Shown here one piece after another: positions 50,671 to 59,177 of a stretch of 64,000 nucleotides of DNA. Below the pieces are notes generated by a model. It had not been told where the DNA came from and made no database searches. It saw only the letters and a list, made by a program, of their open reading frames with translations. How positions within the stretch are numbered: the stretch's first letter is position 1; the number at the start of each line of letters is the position of its first letter. Source of the DNA: Amycolatopsis balhimycina FH 1894 (GTDB lineage: Bacteria > Actinomycetota > Actinomycetes > Mycobacteriales > Pseudonocardiaceae); assembly GCF_000384295.1 (NCBI RefSeq), contig NZ_KB913037.1, forward strand, positions 3,396,649 through 3,460,648. Direction: 5' to 3'. Both the position numbers and the translations under genes were made by a program.

Positions 50671-51246
50671 TCAGCAGGTCAGCCGCATGACGACGCGCCG
50701 TGCGGTGGGATGGCTGACTTCGGAGAACCCCGCGTCGGCGAAGATCCCGGCCGTGCCGACGAACAGTTCCGCTGGCCAGGCGACCTGCTGCCCGGGCGCG
50801 ACCAGCATCGGGTAACCCTCGACCGCGCGGGCCCCGCGCTCGCGAGCGAAGCTCGGAGCCGCCTTCGCCAGCGCGGCGCTCACCCCGCGGCGCCGGAAGC
50901 CCTTGCGGGTGACGAAGCAGGTCACCGCCCAGACGCTGTCGTCGCCCGGGTCCTCGTCGCGGCCGGCCCAGACGACGCGGCTGCCGAGCAGGTGCGGGTA
51001 GGCGGTGCGCGGCTCGACCGCGCACCAGCCGGCGGGCTCGCCGTCGAGGTAGGCGATGAGCCCGGTGGCGCGCTCGGCGGTCTGCGCCCGGAACCGCTCG
51101 GCGCGCTCCGGCGGGGTGCCCGCCCGCCACTGCGCGGGCGTTTCCTTGAAGTACTGGCACCGGCAGCGGGCCGGATCCCCGCGGTCGCCGAAGATCGCCT
51201 GAAGATCCGCCCAGGACGCTTGGTCGACCGGTACGACAGTGAGCAT
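50671..51246 (-). CDS. GNAT family acetyltransferase
   Basis: A 191-residue GNAT protein: GEPAGWCAVEPRTAYPHL, DSVWAVTCFVTRKGFRRRGVSAALAKAAPSFARERGARAVEGYP gives the CoA-binding motif A and helix. The cysteine-rich PARCRCQYFK at the N-terminus is characteristic of a GNAT subgroup common in actinobacteria. It lies next to, and on the same strand as, a cupin gene 9 bases upstream. Confidence 0.9.
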   Translation of the reverse strand: MLTVVPVDQASWADLQAIFGDRGDPARCRCQYFKETPAQWRAGTPPERAERFRAQTAERATGLIAYLDGEPAGWCAVEPRTAYPHLLGSRVVWAGRDEDPGDDSVWAVTCFVTRKGFRRRGVSAALAKAAPSFARERGARAVEGYPMLVAPGQQVAWPAELFVGTAGIFADAGFSEVSHPTARRVVMRLTC

Positions 51247-51255
51247 TCCCCGACG

Positions 51256-51636
51256 TTAGACCAGATGGCCCGTCGTGACGTCAACGTGGTCGGGCACTTC
51301 GTCGTGCTCGTCGCCGACCGTGAGCGTCCCCGCCGGTTCCACCAGCAGCACGCTCGCGCCGGTCTTCGACGACGGCTTGTGGAACGTGCCCTTCGGCACC
51401 ACGAAGACCTGGCCGCGGGCCAGCGTGACCACGCGTTCGTCCGGATCGCGCAGGCCGATCTCGATCTCGCCGTCCAGGACCAGGAAGAACTCGTCGGTGT
51501 TCTCGTGGACGTGCCAGACGTGCTCGCCGTCGAACCGGGCGAGGCGGATGTCGTAGTCGTTGACGCGGGTGACGATCCGCGGGCTCCAGGCGGCGTCGAA
51601 GCTCGCCAGGACTTCGTTGAGGTCGATCGGGTTCAT
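51256..51636 (-). CDS. Cupin-domain protein
   Basis: A 126-residue single cupin. The metal motif is WHVHENTDEFFLVLDGEIEIGL (HxH and E), and the second half has VPKGTFHKPSS with the fourth ligand. The start is the ATG at 51636. Such small cupins bind divalent metal and act as isomerases, dioxygenases or sensors; the substrate is unknown. It is 9 bases before the GNAT gene and divergent from the AraC-type regulator by 51 bases. Confidence 0.9.
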   Translation of the reverse strand: MNPIDLNEVLASFDAAWSPRIVTRVNDYDIRLARFDGEHVWHVHENTDEFFLVLDGEIEIGLRDPDERVVTLARGQVFVVPKGTFHKPSSKTGASVLLVEPAGTLTVGDEHDEVPDHVDVTTGHLV

Positions 51637-51687
51637 GCCGCCATGCTCGTCCTGGCGTGCCCGGCCCGGGAGTGCTAGGAATCGCAC

Positions 51688-52653
51688 ATGCCGCAAGAAT
51701 TCTCGCACCGGGTCGTCGCGATCGTCACGGAACAGTCGAACCCGTTCGAGATGGGCGTGGCGACCGAGCTGTTCGGGCTCCGGCGCCCCGAGCTGAACCG
51801 CCCTTGGTACGACTTCACGCTCTGCGCCGCGACGCCGGAAGTGCGGATGAACCTGGGCATGTTCACGCTGTCCGGGGTCGCCGGGCTCGAAGCCGCCGAC
51901 ACCGCGGACACCTTGATCGTGCCCGCCCGGCCGGACACCCACGTGCCGACGGCGCCGGCGATCATCGCGGCGATCCGGCGGGCCGCCGACCGCGGCGCCC
52001 GGCTGGTCAGTTTCTGCACGGGAGCGTTCGCCCTCGCCGAGGCGGGCGTCCTCGACGGCAAGCGGGCGACGACCCACTGGCAGTGGGCCGCTTCGCTGGC
52101 CGAGCGCTTCCCTCGCGTGCACTGGGAGCCGGACGTGCTGTTCATCGACGAGGGAACCGTCCTCACGGCGGCGGGCAGCGCGGCTTCGCTCGACCTGGGC
52201 CTGCACCTCATCCACCGCGACCACGGCGCCGAAGTCGTCAACGCGGTCAGCCGCCGCCTGGTGTTCACCGGCCACCGCGACGGCGGGCAGCGGCAGTTCA
52301 TCGCGCGGCCGGTGCCCGCGGTGCCGGAGACGTCACTCGCGCCGGTCCTCGCGTGGGCGCTCGAGCGGTTGGACACGCCGCTGACGGTCACCGACCTGGC
52401 CGCCCGCGCGTCGGCCAGCCCGGCGACGCTGCACCGGAAGTTCCGCGCGGAGCTGGGCACCACCCCGCTGGCGTGGCTGACGACGGAACGAGTGACGCTG
52501 GCCTGCCGCCTCATCGAGCGCGGCGAACTCCGCCTCGACCGCGTCGCCGCGGCCAGCGGCTTCGGCACGGCGGCGAACCTGCGCCTGCAGCTGCGGCGCC
52601 ACACCGGTCTCAGCCCGAGCGCCTACCGCCGCCGCTTCGGCCCGGCGGCGTGA
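51688..52653 (+). CDS. GlxA/FtrA-type regulator: DJ-1 domain + AraC HTH
   Basis: A 321-residue regulator. The N-terminal DJ-1/PfpI domain (1-190) includes NPFEMGVATELFGL and the nucleophile-elbow cysteine in RLVSFCTGAFALAEAG. The C-terminal AraC double HTH has LTVTDLAARASASPATLHRKFRAELGTTPLAWL and the signature AAASGFGTAANLRLQLRRHTGLSPSAYRRRF. It is divergent from the cupin/GNAT pair, its likely targets. It overlaps the TetR gene 3' end by 44 bases. Confidence 0.92.
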   Translation: MPQEFSHRVVAIVTEQSNPFEMGVATELFGLRRPELNRPWYDFTLCAATPEVRMNLGMFTLSGVAGLEAADTADTLIVPARPDTHVPTAPAIIAAIRRAADRGARLVSFCTGAFALAEAGVLDGKRATTHWQWAASLAERFPRVHWEPDVLFIDEGTVLTAAGSAASLDLGLHLIHRDHGAEVVNAVSRRLVFTGHRDGGQRQFIARPVPAVPETSLAPVLAWALERLDTPLTVTDLAARASASPATLHRKFRAELGTTPLAWLTTERVTLACRLIERGELRLDRVAAASGFGTAANLRLQLRRHTGLSPSAYRRRFGPAA

Positions 52654-53227
52654 TCTCGGCGAGCGCCCTGGCCAGCACCTCCCGCTGCACCGGCACCGGG
52701 TAGGCCTCCGGGTCGGCCGCCGCCAGGACGTTCAGGCCTTCCACCAGCGCCACCAGGCCCTTCGTCGCCCGTTCGAGGCGGTCGTCTGTCCATTCCGGAC
52801 GGACCGCCGCGACCAGCCGCCGGATCCGGGCCAGGAACGAGTGGTTCGCCGCGCGGTGGCGGTCGGCCAGGTCGCCGTCGGCTAGGGCCGCGGCCAGGAA
52901 ACCCACCCACACGCGGGATTCCTCGTGGTGGCCGTGCGGCAGGTCGACGGCCTGGCCGAGCACCGCCGTCAACGCGCCGGCTGCGTCAGCGCTCGCCGCT
53001 TCGGCCGCGTCGGCGCGGACCGCGGTGCGTTCGTAGAGCAGGTCGCGCGCGTGCAGCAGCAGCGCCTTCTTGGTCGGGAACGTGTGCATGACCAGCCCGG
53101 TGGTGCAGCCGGCACGCTCGGCGACCGCGCGCAGCGTCAACCCCGGCAGGCCGTCTTCGGCGAGCACCTGCCACGTCGCGTTCGACAGCAGTTCCCGTTG
53201 TGCCCGCACGTCACGCTGCTTCGGCAT
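52610..53227 (-). CDS. TetR family regulator (BetI-like)
   Basis: A 205-residue TetR protein. HTH: LLSNATWQVLAEDGLPGLTLRAVAERAGCTTGLVMHTFPTKKALLLHAR. The C-terminal ligand domain is BetI-like (VWVGFLAAALADGDLADRHRAANHSF). The ATG at 53227 has AAGGAGG upstream. It is divergent from a GNAT gene, and the 70-base gap has a GTAACAG...CTGTTAC dyad, so it probably controls both. The ligand is unknown. Confidence 0.92.
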   Translation of the reverse strand: MPKQRDVRAQRELLSNATWQVLAEDGLPGLTLRAVAERAGCTTGLVMHTFPTKKALLLHARDLLYERTAVRADAAEAASADAAGALTAVLGQAVDLPHGHHEESRVWVGFLAAALADGDLADRHRAANHSFLARIRRLVAAVRPEWTDDRLERATKGLVALVEGLNVLAAADPEAYPVPVQREVLARALAEITPPGRSGGGRRSG

Positions 53228-53247
53228 CGAGCCTCCTTCCCGGGAAG

Positions 53248-53278
53248 CGTAACAGGTGCTACGGTAACGACTGTTACG
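53248..53278. promoter_or_regulatory. TetR operator between divergent TetR and GNAT genes
   Basis: CGTAACAG (53248-53255) and CTGTTACG (53271-53278) are perfect inverted half-sites. A third GGTAAC in the middle (53263-53268) makes an inner dyad with GTTAC. The placement, about 20 bases from both starts, fits TetR autoregulation plus repression of the acetyltransferase. Confidence 0.75.
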
Positions 53279-53297
53279 AAACAGGGAGTGCGACCCG

Positions 53298-53762
53298 ATG
53301 ATCGACTGCACACTGACGATCACCCCGGTGACCTGGGGCGATCCCGACGCCGTCCGCCTGCGCGAGGCCCAGCGGACCGAGCTCGACGCCCGCTACGGCA
53401 CCGACGACCACGAGCCCGGGGCCCTGCCGACCGCCGAGACCGTCGCGGTGTTCCTCGTCGCCAGGAACACGGCGGGGACCGCCGTCGGCTGCGGCGGGAT
53501 CCGGCTGCTGGGCCCGGGATCGGGCGAGGTCAAGCGCATGTACGTCGAGCCGGCGGCCCGCGGCACCGGCGTCGCGGCCGCGCTGCTGCGCGCACTCGAA
53601 GACCACGCGCGCGATCTCGGCGTCACGCGGCTGCTGCTGGAGACCGGCACCGGGCAGCCGGACGCGATCCGCTTCTACCAGCGTGAAGGCTACGAACCGA
53701 TCGAGGCTTACGGGCCCTACCGCGGAGAACCGCTCTCGCGCTGCTTCGCGCGCGACCTGTGA
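53298..53762 (+). CDS. GNAT family acetyltransferase
   Basis: A 154-residue GNAT protein: GCGGIRLLGPGSGEVKRMYVEPAARGTGVAAALLRALEDHARDLG is motif A, and QPDAIRFYQREGYEPIEAYGPY motif B. The start is the ATG at 53298. It is divergent from the TetR gene, and the shared operator suggests induction by an amine- or drug-like ligand. The acceptor is unknown. Confidence 0.92.
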   Translation: MIDCTLTITPVTWGDPDAVRLREAQRTELDARYGTDDHEPGALPTAETVAVFLVARNTAGTAVGCGGIRLLGPGSGEVKRMYVEPAARGTGVAAALLRALEDHARDLGVTRLLLETGTGQPDAIRFYQREGYEPIEAYGPYRGEPLSRCFARDL

Positions 53763-53884
53763 TCGGTTTTCCGATGGCCGCCCCAAGCCGGGCTATTGGC
53801 GGCGGCACACGTGAGAGGCCTACGGTCGAAGGCACGGCGATCTGGGGTTCTTTTCGCCGTTCCCTTCACGAACCGGAGTTTCCC

Positions 53885-54781
53885 TTGCATATCAAGCAGA
53901 TCGGCGTCGCGCTGGCCGCGGCCGCTGTGTTCGCCCTGCCGGCCGCGCCCGCCGAAGCGACGTCGAGGATCGTTCCCCTCGACCTCGCCGCCGGGCAGCA
54001 ACCGGAAAACATCGCGCTGGAGCCCGATGGCTCCGCCGACCTCACCTTCGCCTACACCGGCGAAATCGGCCGGGTAACCCCCGGCGGGCAAGTAAGTGTC
54101 ATCGGCCGGATTCCCGTCCCCGCCGATGGTGACGTCCCGGTGGTGCACCGGAAGCTGTTCCTCGGCGGCATCGTGCGGGCTCCCGGCGGCGACCTGTACG
54201 TCGCCGTTTCCACCGGCACGGCGGCGACGGGTCTCTACCGGGTGCGGCCCGGAACCGCGCCGGTGCGGGTGGCCGCGCTGCCACCGTCCGGCTTCCAGAA
54301 CGGCGTCGCGCTCGATCCCGCCAGTGGCGACGTCTTCGTCGCCGACTCGTTCGGCTCGGTCGTCCGGCGCGTCTCGCCGCGCACCGGGCAGGTCACCGAC
54401 TGGGCCGGCGGCGACCTGCTCGCCCCGGTGACCGGCTTCGGCGCGAACGGCGTGAAAGTCCACGACGGCGCGGTGTGGGTGTCCAACCTGGACCGCGGCA
54501 CGCTGGTCCGGTTCCCGCTCACCGGAGAACCGGGCCGGGTCGTCGTCACCGGGCTCGGCCCGGTCGACGACTTCGCCTTCCACGGCGGCACCGTGGTGGC
54601 GGCCGTCAACCAGGAGAACCGGGTCGTCACCGTCGGTCGCGACGGCACCCGCACCATATTGTCCACTTCGGATGGTCTGGCCAACCCGACGTCGGTCGCG
54701 GTCCGCGGTGACACGCTGTACGTCGCCGACAGCGCTTACTTCGGCGGCTCGCCCAACCTGCTGCGCACGTGCCTGCGGTGA
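53885..54781 (+). CDS. Secreted beta-propeller (SMP-30/NHL-like, ScyD/ScyE-type) protein
   Basis: A 298-residue exported protein starting at a TTG at 53885, chosen because GGAG lies six bases upstream and a signal peptide (IGVALAAAAVFALPAAPAEA) follows at once. The mature part has about six propeller blades with repeated G-LYV/DVFVAD motifs (GDLYVAVSTGTAATGLYRV, GDVFVADSFGSVVRRV, DTLYVADSAY). This is the ScyD/ScyE or SMP-30/gluconolactonase-like class; enzymatic or sugar-binding roles cannot be distinguished. A hairpin terminator follows. Confidence 0.85.
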   Translation: MHIKQIGVALAAAAVFALPAAPAEATSRIVPLDLAAGQQPENIALEPDGSADLTFAYTGEIGRVTPGGQVSVIGRIPVPADGDVPVVHRKLFLGGIVRAPGGDLYVAVSTGTAATGLYRVRPGTAPVRVAALPPSGFQNGVALDPASGDVFVADSFGSVVRRVSPRTGQVTDWAGGDLLAPVTGFGANGVKVHDGAVWVSNLDRGTLVRFPLTGEPGRVVVTGLGPVDDFAFHGGTVVAAVNQENRVVTVGRDGTRTILSTSDGLANPTSVAVRGDTLYVADSAYFGGSPNLLRTCLR

Positions 54782-54877
54782 CCGGATTCGGCACGTGCAT
54801 CCGCACGCGGATTGTGCACGCGCTTTCCGGTGATCTCGCGAAATGGTTGCTGTGAACCAAATCCACCGGTAAGTTGG

Positions 54878-54913
54878 CGAACCCCGGTGCCAGTCATCGG
54901 TCACCGGGGTTCG
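54878..54913 (+). terminator. Terminator hairpin after beta-propeller gene
   Basis: CGAACCCCGGTG (54878-54889) pairs with CACCGGGGTTCG (54902-54913), 12 bp with a 12-base loop. It lies about 100 bases after the stop and before the next gene. The exact 11-mer GCGCTTTCCGG occurs on each side of it (54820-54830 and 54950-54960). Confidence 0.7.
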
Positions 54914-55022
54914 CGCTGCTCGGCGGGAGCGGGAGACTCCCTCCAGAGAGCGCTTTCCGGCGGTAGGGGTCACCGCCGGGTGCAGGAGGGATTGCAGTGC
55001 CTTGGTGTACCGGGGAACGGTC

Positions 55023-55361
55023 ATGGCCGACCACGTGACCGAGCCGTACCTGGTCGGCGTCGAAGCCATCGCGGGCGAGCTGCTGCGCGGGAAGTGGTGT
55101 GTCTACCTGCACGAATGGCTCGGCGACGACTTCGACCTCGAGGGCTGGCGAGAGCTCGTCGCCGCCGAGGCCGAACGGTCCGGCGTCGAGGTGTGCTTCG
55201 TGCAGATCCCGCGCAAGGACATGACGCTCGTAGCGAACGTCCGCGCGCTGCCCAGCTTCGAGCAGGTCACCGAGTCCGTGGCGGCACTGGAGCACTACCG
55301 GGGCCTCGCCGCGGGACGCGGGTGGCGGGGCGCCGCCACCGGCCGCCGGTCGGCCCAGTGA
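55023..55361 (+). CDS. Small hypothetical protein
   Basis: A 112-residue protein starting at the ATG at 55023 with GGGGAAC upstream. MADHVTEPYLVGVEAIAGELLRGKWCVYLHEWLGDDFDLEGWRELVAAEAER shows mixed alpha/beta character; the last 25 residues are Gly/Arg-rich and may be unstructured. No motif is recognised and there is no signal peptide. Confidence 0.6.
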   Translation: MADHVTEPYLVGVEAIAGELLRGKWCVYLHEWLGDDFDLEGWRELVAAEAERSGVEVCFVQIPRKDMTLVANVRALPSFEQVTESVAALEHYRGLAAGRGWRGAATGRRSAQ

Positions 55362-55446
55362 CACGAGCGCGATCGCCGCGCCCGTGCCCAGCAGCTCGGC
55401 ACCGCCCGTCATCCGGCCGGACAGGTTCTCCACCGAACCAGAGCGG

Positions 55447-55458
55447 GAAATCGATTAC
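55447..55458. promoter_or_regulatory. LacI operator upstream of its own gene
   Basis: GAAATCGATTAC differs at one position from the palindrome GTAATCGATTAC that is inside the operator of the sugar operon (56572-56583). It lies 56 bases before the LacI gene start, so autoregulation is likely. Confidence 0.75.
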
Positions 55459-55513
55459 CGACGCGCTATGGTGGTCCTGAACACGGAGGACGACGAGAGC
55501 GAACGAGGACGCG

Positions 55514-56509
55514 GTGGCGACGATCTCGGACGTGGCGGCGCTGGCCGGGGTCTCGACCGCGACCGTCTCGCGGGTGCTCAACGGCAAGTCCACAGTGGAC
55601 CCGGCACTGGCCGAGCGGGTGGCCGCCGCGGTGGCGGAGCTCGGCTACACGCCGAACGGCCTCGCGCGCAGCCTGCGCCGCCGCGAAACCGCGGTGCTCG
55701 CACTGATCATCTCCGACGTCGAAAACCCCTTCTTCACGGCCATCGCGCGCGGGGTCGAAGACATGGCACAGGCCGCGGGGTTCTCGGTGATGCTGTGCAA
55801 TTCGGACGAGAACACCGCCAAGGAACGCCGGTACGTCGAGGTGGCGGCGCAGGAGCGGCTGGCGGGCGTGATCATGTCGCCGACCACCCGCGAGAGCGAT
55901 GTCGGACCGCTCATCGCGCAGCGCACGCCGATCGTGACGATCGACCGCCGCCTCGGTTCGGCGGACTGCGACGCGGTGCTCGTGGACTCGCACACCGCGG
56001 CCCGGGAAGCCGTCCGGCACCTGGTTTCCCGCGGATACCGGCGGATCGGCTGCGTCGCCGGCCCGCCGGGCGTCACCACGGCGGACGAGCGGCTCGACGG
56101 TTACCGCGAGGGACTCCGCGAGGCAGGCCGGAAATACTCGGCGAAGTGGGTACGGCGCTGCGAATTCCGCGAAACCGGCGGCCGCGAAGCCGCGACCCAG
56201 CTGCTGGCGAGACCCGATCGGCCGGACGCGCTCCTCGTGTCGAGCAGCACGATGGCGGTGGGCGTGCTGCAGGCGATGGCCGAACTGGGCCTGCGCCCGG
56301 GCCGCGACGTCGGGATCGTTTCGTTCGACGAAGCACCGTGGGCGACCCTGATCTCACCCGCGTTGACGGTCGTCGCCCAGCCGGCTTACGCGATGGGCCG
56401 GCTGGCGGCACGCCTGCTGCTCGACCGCGTCGCCGACGGCGGTGACCGCCCGGCGACCACGACGACGATGGCGGCCCAGCTCATCGTCCGGGCCAGTTCG
56501 ACCCGCTGA
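55514..56509 (+). CDS. LacI family transcriptional regulator of sugar operon
   Basis: A 331-residue LacI-type repressor. HTH and hinge: ATISDVAALAGVSTATVSRVLNGKSTVDPALAERVAAAVAELGYTPNGLARSLR. The sugar-binding core follows (LALIISDVENPFFTAIARGVED...). GTG start at 55514. It sits directly upstream of the ABC/isomerase operon, whose promoter has a matching palindrome. The inducer is probably the transported sugar. Confidence 0.93.
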   Translation: MATISDVAALAGVSTATVSRVLNGKSTVDPALAERVAAAVAELGYTPNGLARSLRRRETAVLALIISDVENPFFTAIARGVEDMAQAAGFSVMLCNSDENTAKERRYVEVAAQERLAGVIMSPTTRESDVGPLIAQRTPIVTIDRRLGSADCDAVLVDSHTAAREAVRHLVSRGYRRIGCVAGPPGVTTADERLDGYREGLREAGRKYSAKWVRRCEFRETGGREAATQLLARPDRPDALLVSSSTMAVGVLQAMAELGLRPGRDVGIVSFDEAPWATLISPALTVVAQPAYAMGRLAARLLLDRVADGGDRPATTTTMAAQLIVRASSTR

Positions 56510-56539
56510 GCCGGCCCGAAGGTCCGCCCGAAGTGACGC

Positions 56540-56585
56540 TTGACACACCACCCCGCCCACCCTAGCGTCGAGTAATCGATTACTC
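56540..56585 (+). promoter_or_regulatory. Promoter and LacI operator of sugar ABC operon
   Basis: TTGACA (56540-56545) and TAGCGT (56563-56568) are 17 bases apart. The perfect 16-base palindrome GAGTAATCGATTACTC (56570-56585) starts two bases after the -10 element and so covers the transcription start. The core GTAATCGATTAC is shared with the site upstream of the LacI gene. Confidence 0.9.
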
Positions 56586-56612
56586 CCATCTTCCGCCGAC
56601 GCGAGGGGTGTC

Positions 56613-58157
56613 ATGGAAGAGCCGGGTACCCCGCTGGTCGCGATGAGCCGCGTCAGCAAGGCCTACGGCGGCACACTCGCCTGCGACCACGTCGACTTCA
56701 CCGTGCGCCGCGGCGAGGTGCACGCGTTGCTCGGGGAAAACGGCGCCGGCAAGTCGACGCTGATGCGGATCCTCTCCGGCGACGTCACCGGGCACCGCGG
56801 CACCGTCGAAATCGACGGCGAGCCCGTCGTCTTCGGCGGACCGGCCGACGCGCAACGCCACGGCATCGCCATGATCCCGCAGGAGCTGGATCTCGTGCCC
56901 GGGCTTTCGATCGCCGACAACATCTTCCTCGGCCGCGAGCCGCACACGAAGGCCGGCACGCTCGCGCGGCAGAAGACGCACCGCGCGACGCGGGAACTGC
57001 TCGCCCGCACCGGGATCGCGCTCGACCCGAAACGCGCGGTCGGCGAGCTGCGCACCGGCGAGCAGCAGCTCGTCGCCATCGCCAAGGCACTCGCCCTCGA
57101 CGCCCGCGTGCTGATCATGGACGAGCCGACGTCCGCGCTCACCGGCGCCGAGGTCGAGCGGATGGCCGAGGTGATCGGCGAACTGCGCGACGCGGGCGTG
57201 GGGATCGTCTACATCTCCCACCGCCTCGAAGAAATCGGGCGGATCGCCGACCGGGCCACCGTGCTGCGCAACGGCCGGGTCGCCGCCGGGTTCACCGCGC
57301 GCGACCTGACCGTCGAGCAGGTCACCGAAGCGATGCTCGGCCGCCCGGTGCAGGCGCTCTTTCGCGTCAAGCACGGGAAAACCGGCGGGGAGCTGCTTCG
57401 CCTCGACGACTTCGCGCTGCGCCCGCGACGGCACCGGCCCGGCCGCCGCGAACCCGACGGCATCTCGCTCACCGTGCGCGCCGGGGAGATCGTCGGCCTC
57501 GGCGGCCTGCTGGGCTCGGGCCGCACCGAACTGCTGGAGACGCTGTTCGGCGCGGGCACGCCCGGGCAGTGGCGGGGGCGCGTGTGCCTCGCCGGCCGGG
57601 AGATCCGGCCGAGAAGCCCGCGACACGCCGTCAAGCTCGGGCTCGCGCTGGTGCCGGAGGACCGCCGGATCGCGGGCCTGGCCCTGGATCATTCGGTCCG
57701 GGCGAACACCGTACTGTCCGTTGTGGACAGACTGGCGACGGCAGGCCTGCTGACCCGGCGACGCGAGAACGAAACCGTCGCCGAGGTGCTCCGCGAGCTG
57801 AACGTGAAGGGCGCGCTCGCCGATCCTGCGGGCACGCTTTCGGGTGGCAACCAGCAGAAAATCGTGCTCGGCCGGGCGCTGCTCACCGAGCCGGAACTGC
57901 TGCTGCTCGACGAGCCCACCCGAGGTGTCGACGTCGGCGCGAAGGCGGAGATCTACCAGCTGCTGGCCGCCGCAGCCGCGCGTGGCATCGGCGTGCTGCT
58001 CGCGTCGTCCGAACCCGCCGAGCTGGTCGGGCTGTGCGACCGCGTGGTCGTCCTGCACGAAGGCCGCGGCGGCCAGGAGCTCGACACGCACGACGCCGGG
58101 GAGGCCGAGCTGCTCGCCGCGGCGATGGGCGGCGCCGCGACGAGAGGGATCCGATGA
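56613..58157 (+). CDS. Sugar ABC transporter ATPase (RbsA/MglA type)
   Basis: A 514-residue tandem ATPase. The first half has GENGAGKST, the GEQQLVAIAKAL signature region and LIMDEPTSALT. The second half has the degenerate Walker A GLLGSGRTE and LSGGNQQKIVLGRALL, the usual asymmetry of this family. It powers uptake of a pentose or hexose with the downstream permease and binding protein. Its stop overlaps the permease ATG. Confidence 0.94.
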   Translation: MEEPGTPLVAMSRVSKAYGGTLACDHVDFTVRRGEVHALLGENGAGKSTLMRILSGDVTGHRGTVEIDGEPVVFGGPADAQRHGIAMIPQELDLVPGLSIADNIFLGREPHTKAGTLARQKTHRATRELLARTGIALDPKRAVGELRTGEQQLVAIAKALALDARVLIMDEPTSALTGAEVERMAEVIGELRDAGVGIVYISHRLEEIGRIADRATVLRNGRVAAGFTARDLTVEQVTEAMLGRPVQALFRVKHGKTGGELLRLDDFALRPRRHRPGRREPDGISLTVRAGEIVGLGGLLGSGRTELLETLFGAGTPGQWRGRVCLAGREIRPRSPRHAVKLGLALVPEDRRIAGLALDHSVRANTVLSVVDRLATAGLLTRRRENETVAEVLRELNVKGALADPAGTLSGGNQQKIVLGRALLTEPELLLLDEPTRGVDVGAKAEIYQLLAAAAARGIGVLLASSEPAELVGLCDRVVVLHEGRGGQELDTHDAGEAELLAAAMGGAATRGIR

Positions 58158-59155
58158 CCGCCACCGAATTCCTGCCCGGCCGGGTCGCGAACGCGCTGTT
58201 CCGCTTCCAGAGCCTGTTCGGCCTGGTCCTCGTGCTCGCCGCGGCGATCGCGTTTTCGCCGTCCCACGACGGCTTCCCGGATTTTCTCACCAGCGACAAC
58301 CTCTTCAACGTCGTCCGCGCGATCTCCGAGATCGGCATCATCGCCGTCGGTATGACGTTCGTGATCCTCATCGGCGGGATCGACCTGTCGGTCGGCGCGG
58401 TGCTCGGGCTCGCCGCGGTCGGCTCGGCGGTCCTGCTGGTCGACGACGGCCTCGGGGTGCTCCCGGCCGTGCTCGTCGTGCTGGCCGCGGGCCTGGTCTT
58501 CGGTCTGCTGCAAGGGATCGCGTCGGCGGTGTTCGGCATCCAGGCGTTCATCGTCACCCTGGCCGGGCTGCAGGTCGCTCGCGGGCTCGCCCGGATCTGG
58601 TCGGGCGGGCAGGGCGTGCAGATCTCCTACGGCGACGGCCCCGGCGAGGCCCCGGTCGCGTTCTCCCTGCTCGGCGAACGGACGTTCAACGGGCTGGTGC
58701 CGATCCCGGCGGTGATCTTCGCCGTGGTCGCCGTCGCGGCCATCGCGTTCCTGCGCACCAGCGCGTTCGCCCGGCACGTCTACGCGATCGGCGGCAACGA
58801 GAAGGCCGCGCGCCTGTCCGGCGTCGCCGTCACGCGGGTCAAGGTGCTGGTCTACGGCCTGAGCGGGCTGCTGGCCGCGCTCGCCGGGATCATCCACGCC
58901 GGCCAGCTGAACCAGGGCAGCCCGAACGACGGCAGCGGCTACGAGCTCGACGCCATCGCCGCCGTCGTGATCGGCGGCACCGCGCTGTCCGGCGGCCGCG
59001 GCTCGGTGTCCGGCACCGTCGCCGGCGCGCTCCTGCTGGGCGTGCTCAACAACATCCTGGCGCTCACCGGCGTCGACCCGAACGTGCAGCTGCTGATCAA
59101 GGGCCTGGTGATCGTCGCCGCCGCCGGACTGCAGCGGCTGCGTCCGGTGTCTTGA
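58154..59155 (+). CDS. Sugar ABC transporter permease (RbsC type)
   Basis: A 333-residue polytopic permease with about nine to ten TMs. Family motifs: GMTFVILIGGIDLSVGAVLGL, NEKAARLSGVAVTRVKVLVYGLSGLLAALAGII and ELDAIAAVVIGGTALSGGRGSVSGTVAGALLLGVLNN. Its ATG overlaps the ATPase stop by four bases. It would form the homodimeric channel of the transporter. Confidence 0.94.
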   Translation: MTATEFLPGRVANALFRFQSLFGLVLVLAAAIAFSPSHDGFPDFLTSDNLFNVVRAISEIGIIAVGMTFVILIGGIDLSVGAVLGLAAVGSAVLLVDDGLGVLPAVLVVLAAGLVFGLLQGIASAVFGIQAFIVTLAGLQVARGLARIWSGGQGVQISYGDGPGEAPVAFSLLGERTFNGLVPIPAVIFAVVAVAAIAFLRTSAFARHVYAIGGNEKAARLSGVAVTRVKVLVYGLSGLLAALAGIIHAGQLNQGSPNDGSGYELDAIAAVVIGGTALSGGRGSVSGTVAGALLLGVLNNILALTGVDPNVQLLIKGLVIVAAAGLQRLRPVS

Positions 59156-59177
59156 CCGCGAAAGAGGGGAAGAAGGA

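Noticed and set aside
55370..55433. Minus-strand N-terminus-like stretch (ENLSGRMTGGAELLGTGAAIALVSL)
   Set aside because: It looks like a helix start but runs into the antisense of the small gene at 55023-55361 with no continuation or ribosome site; too short to call a remnant.
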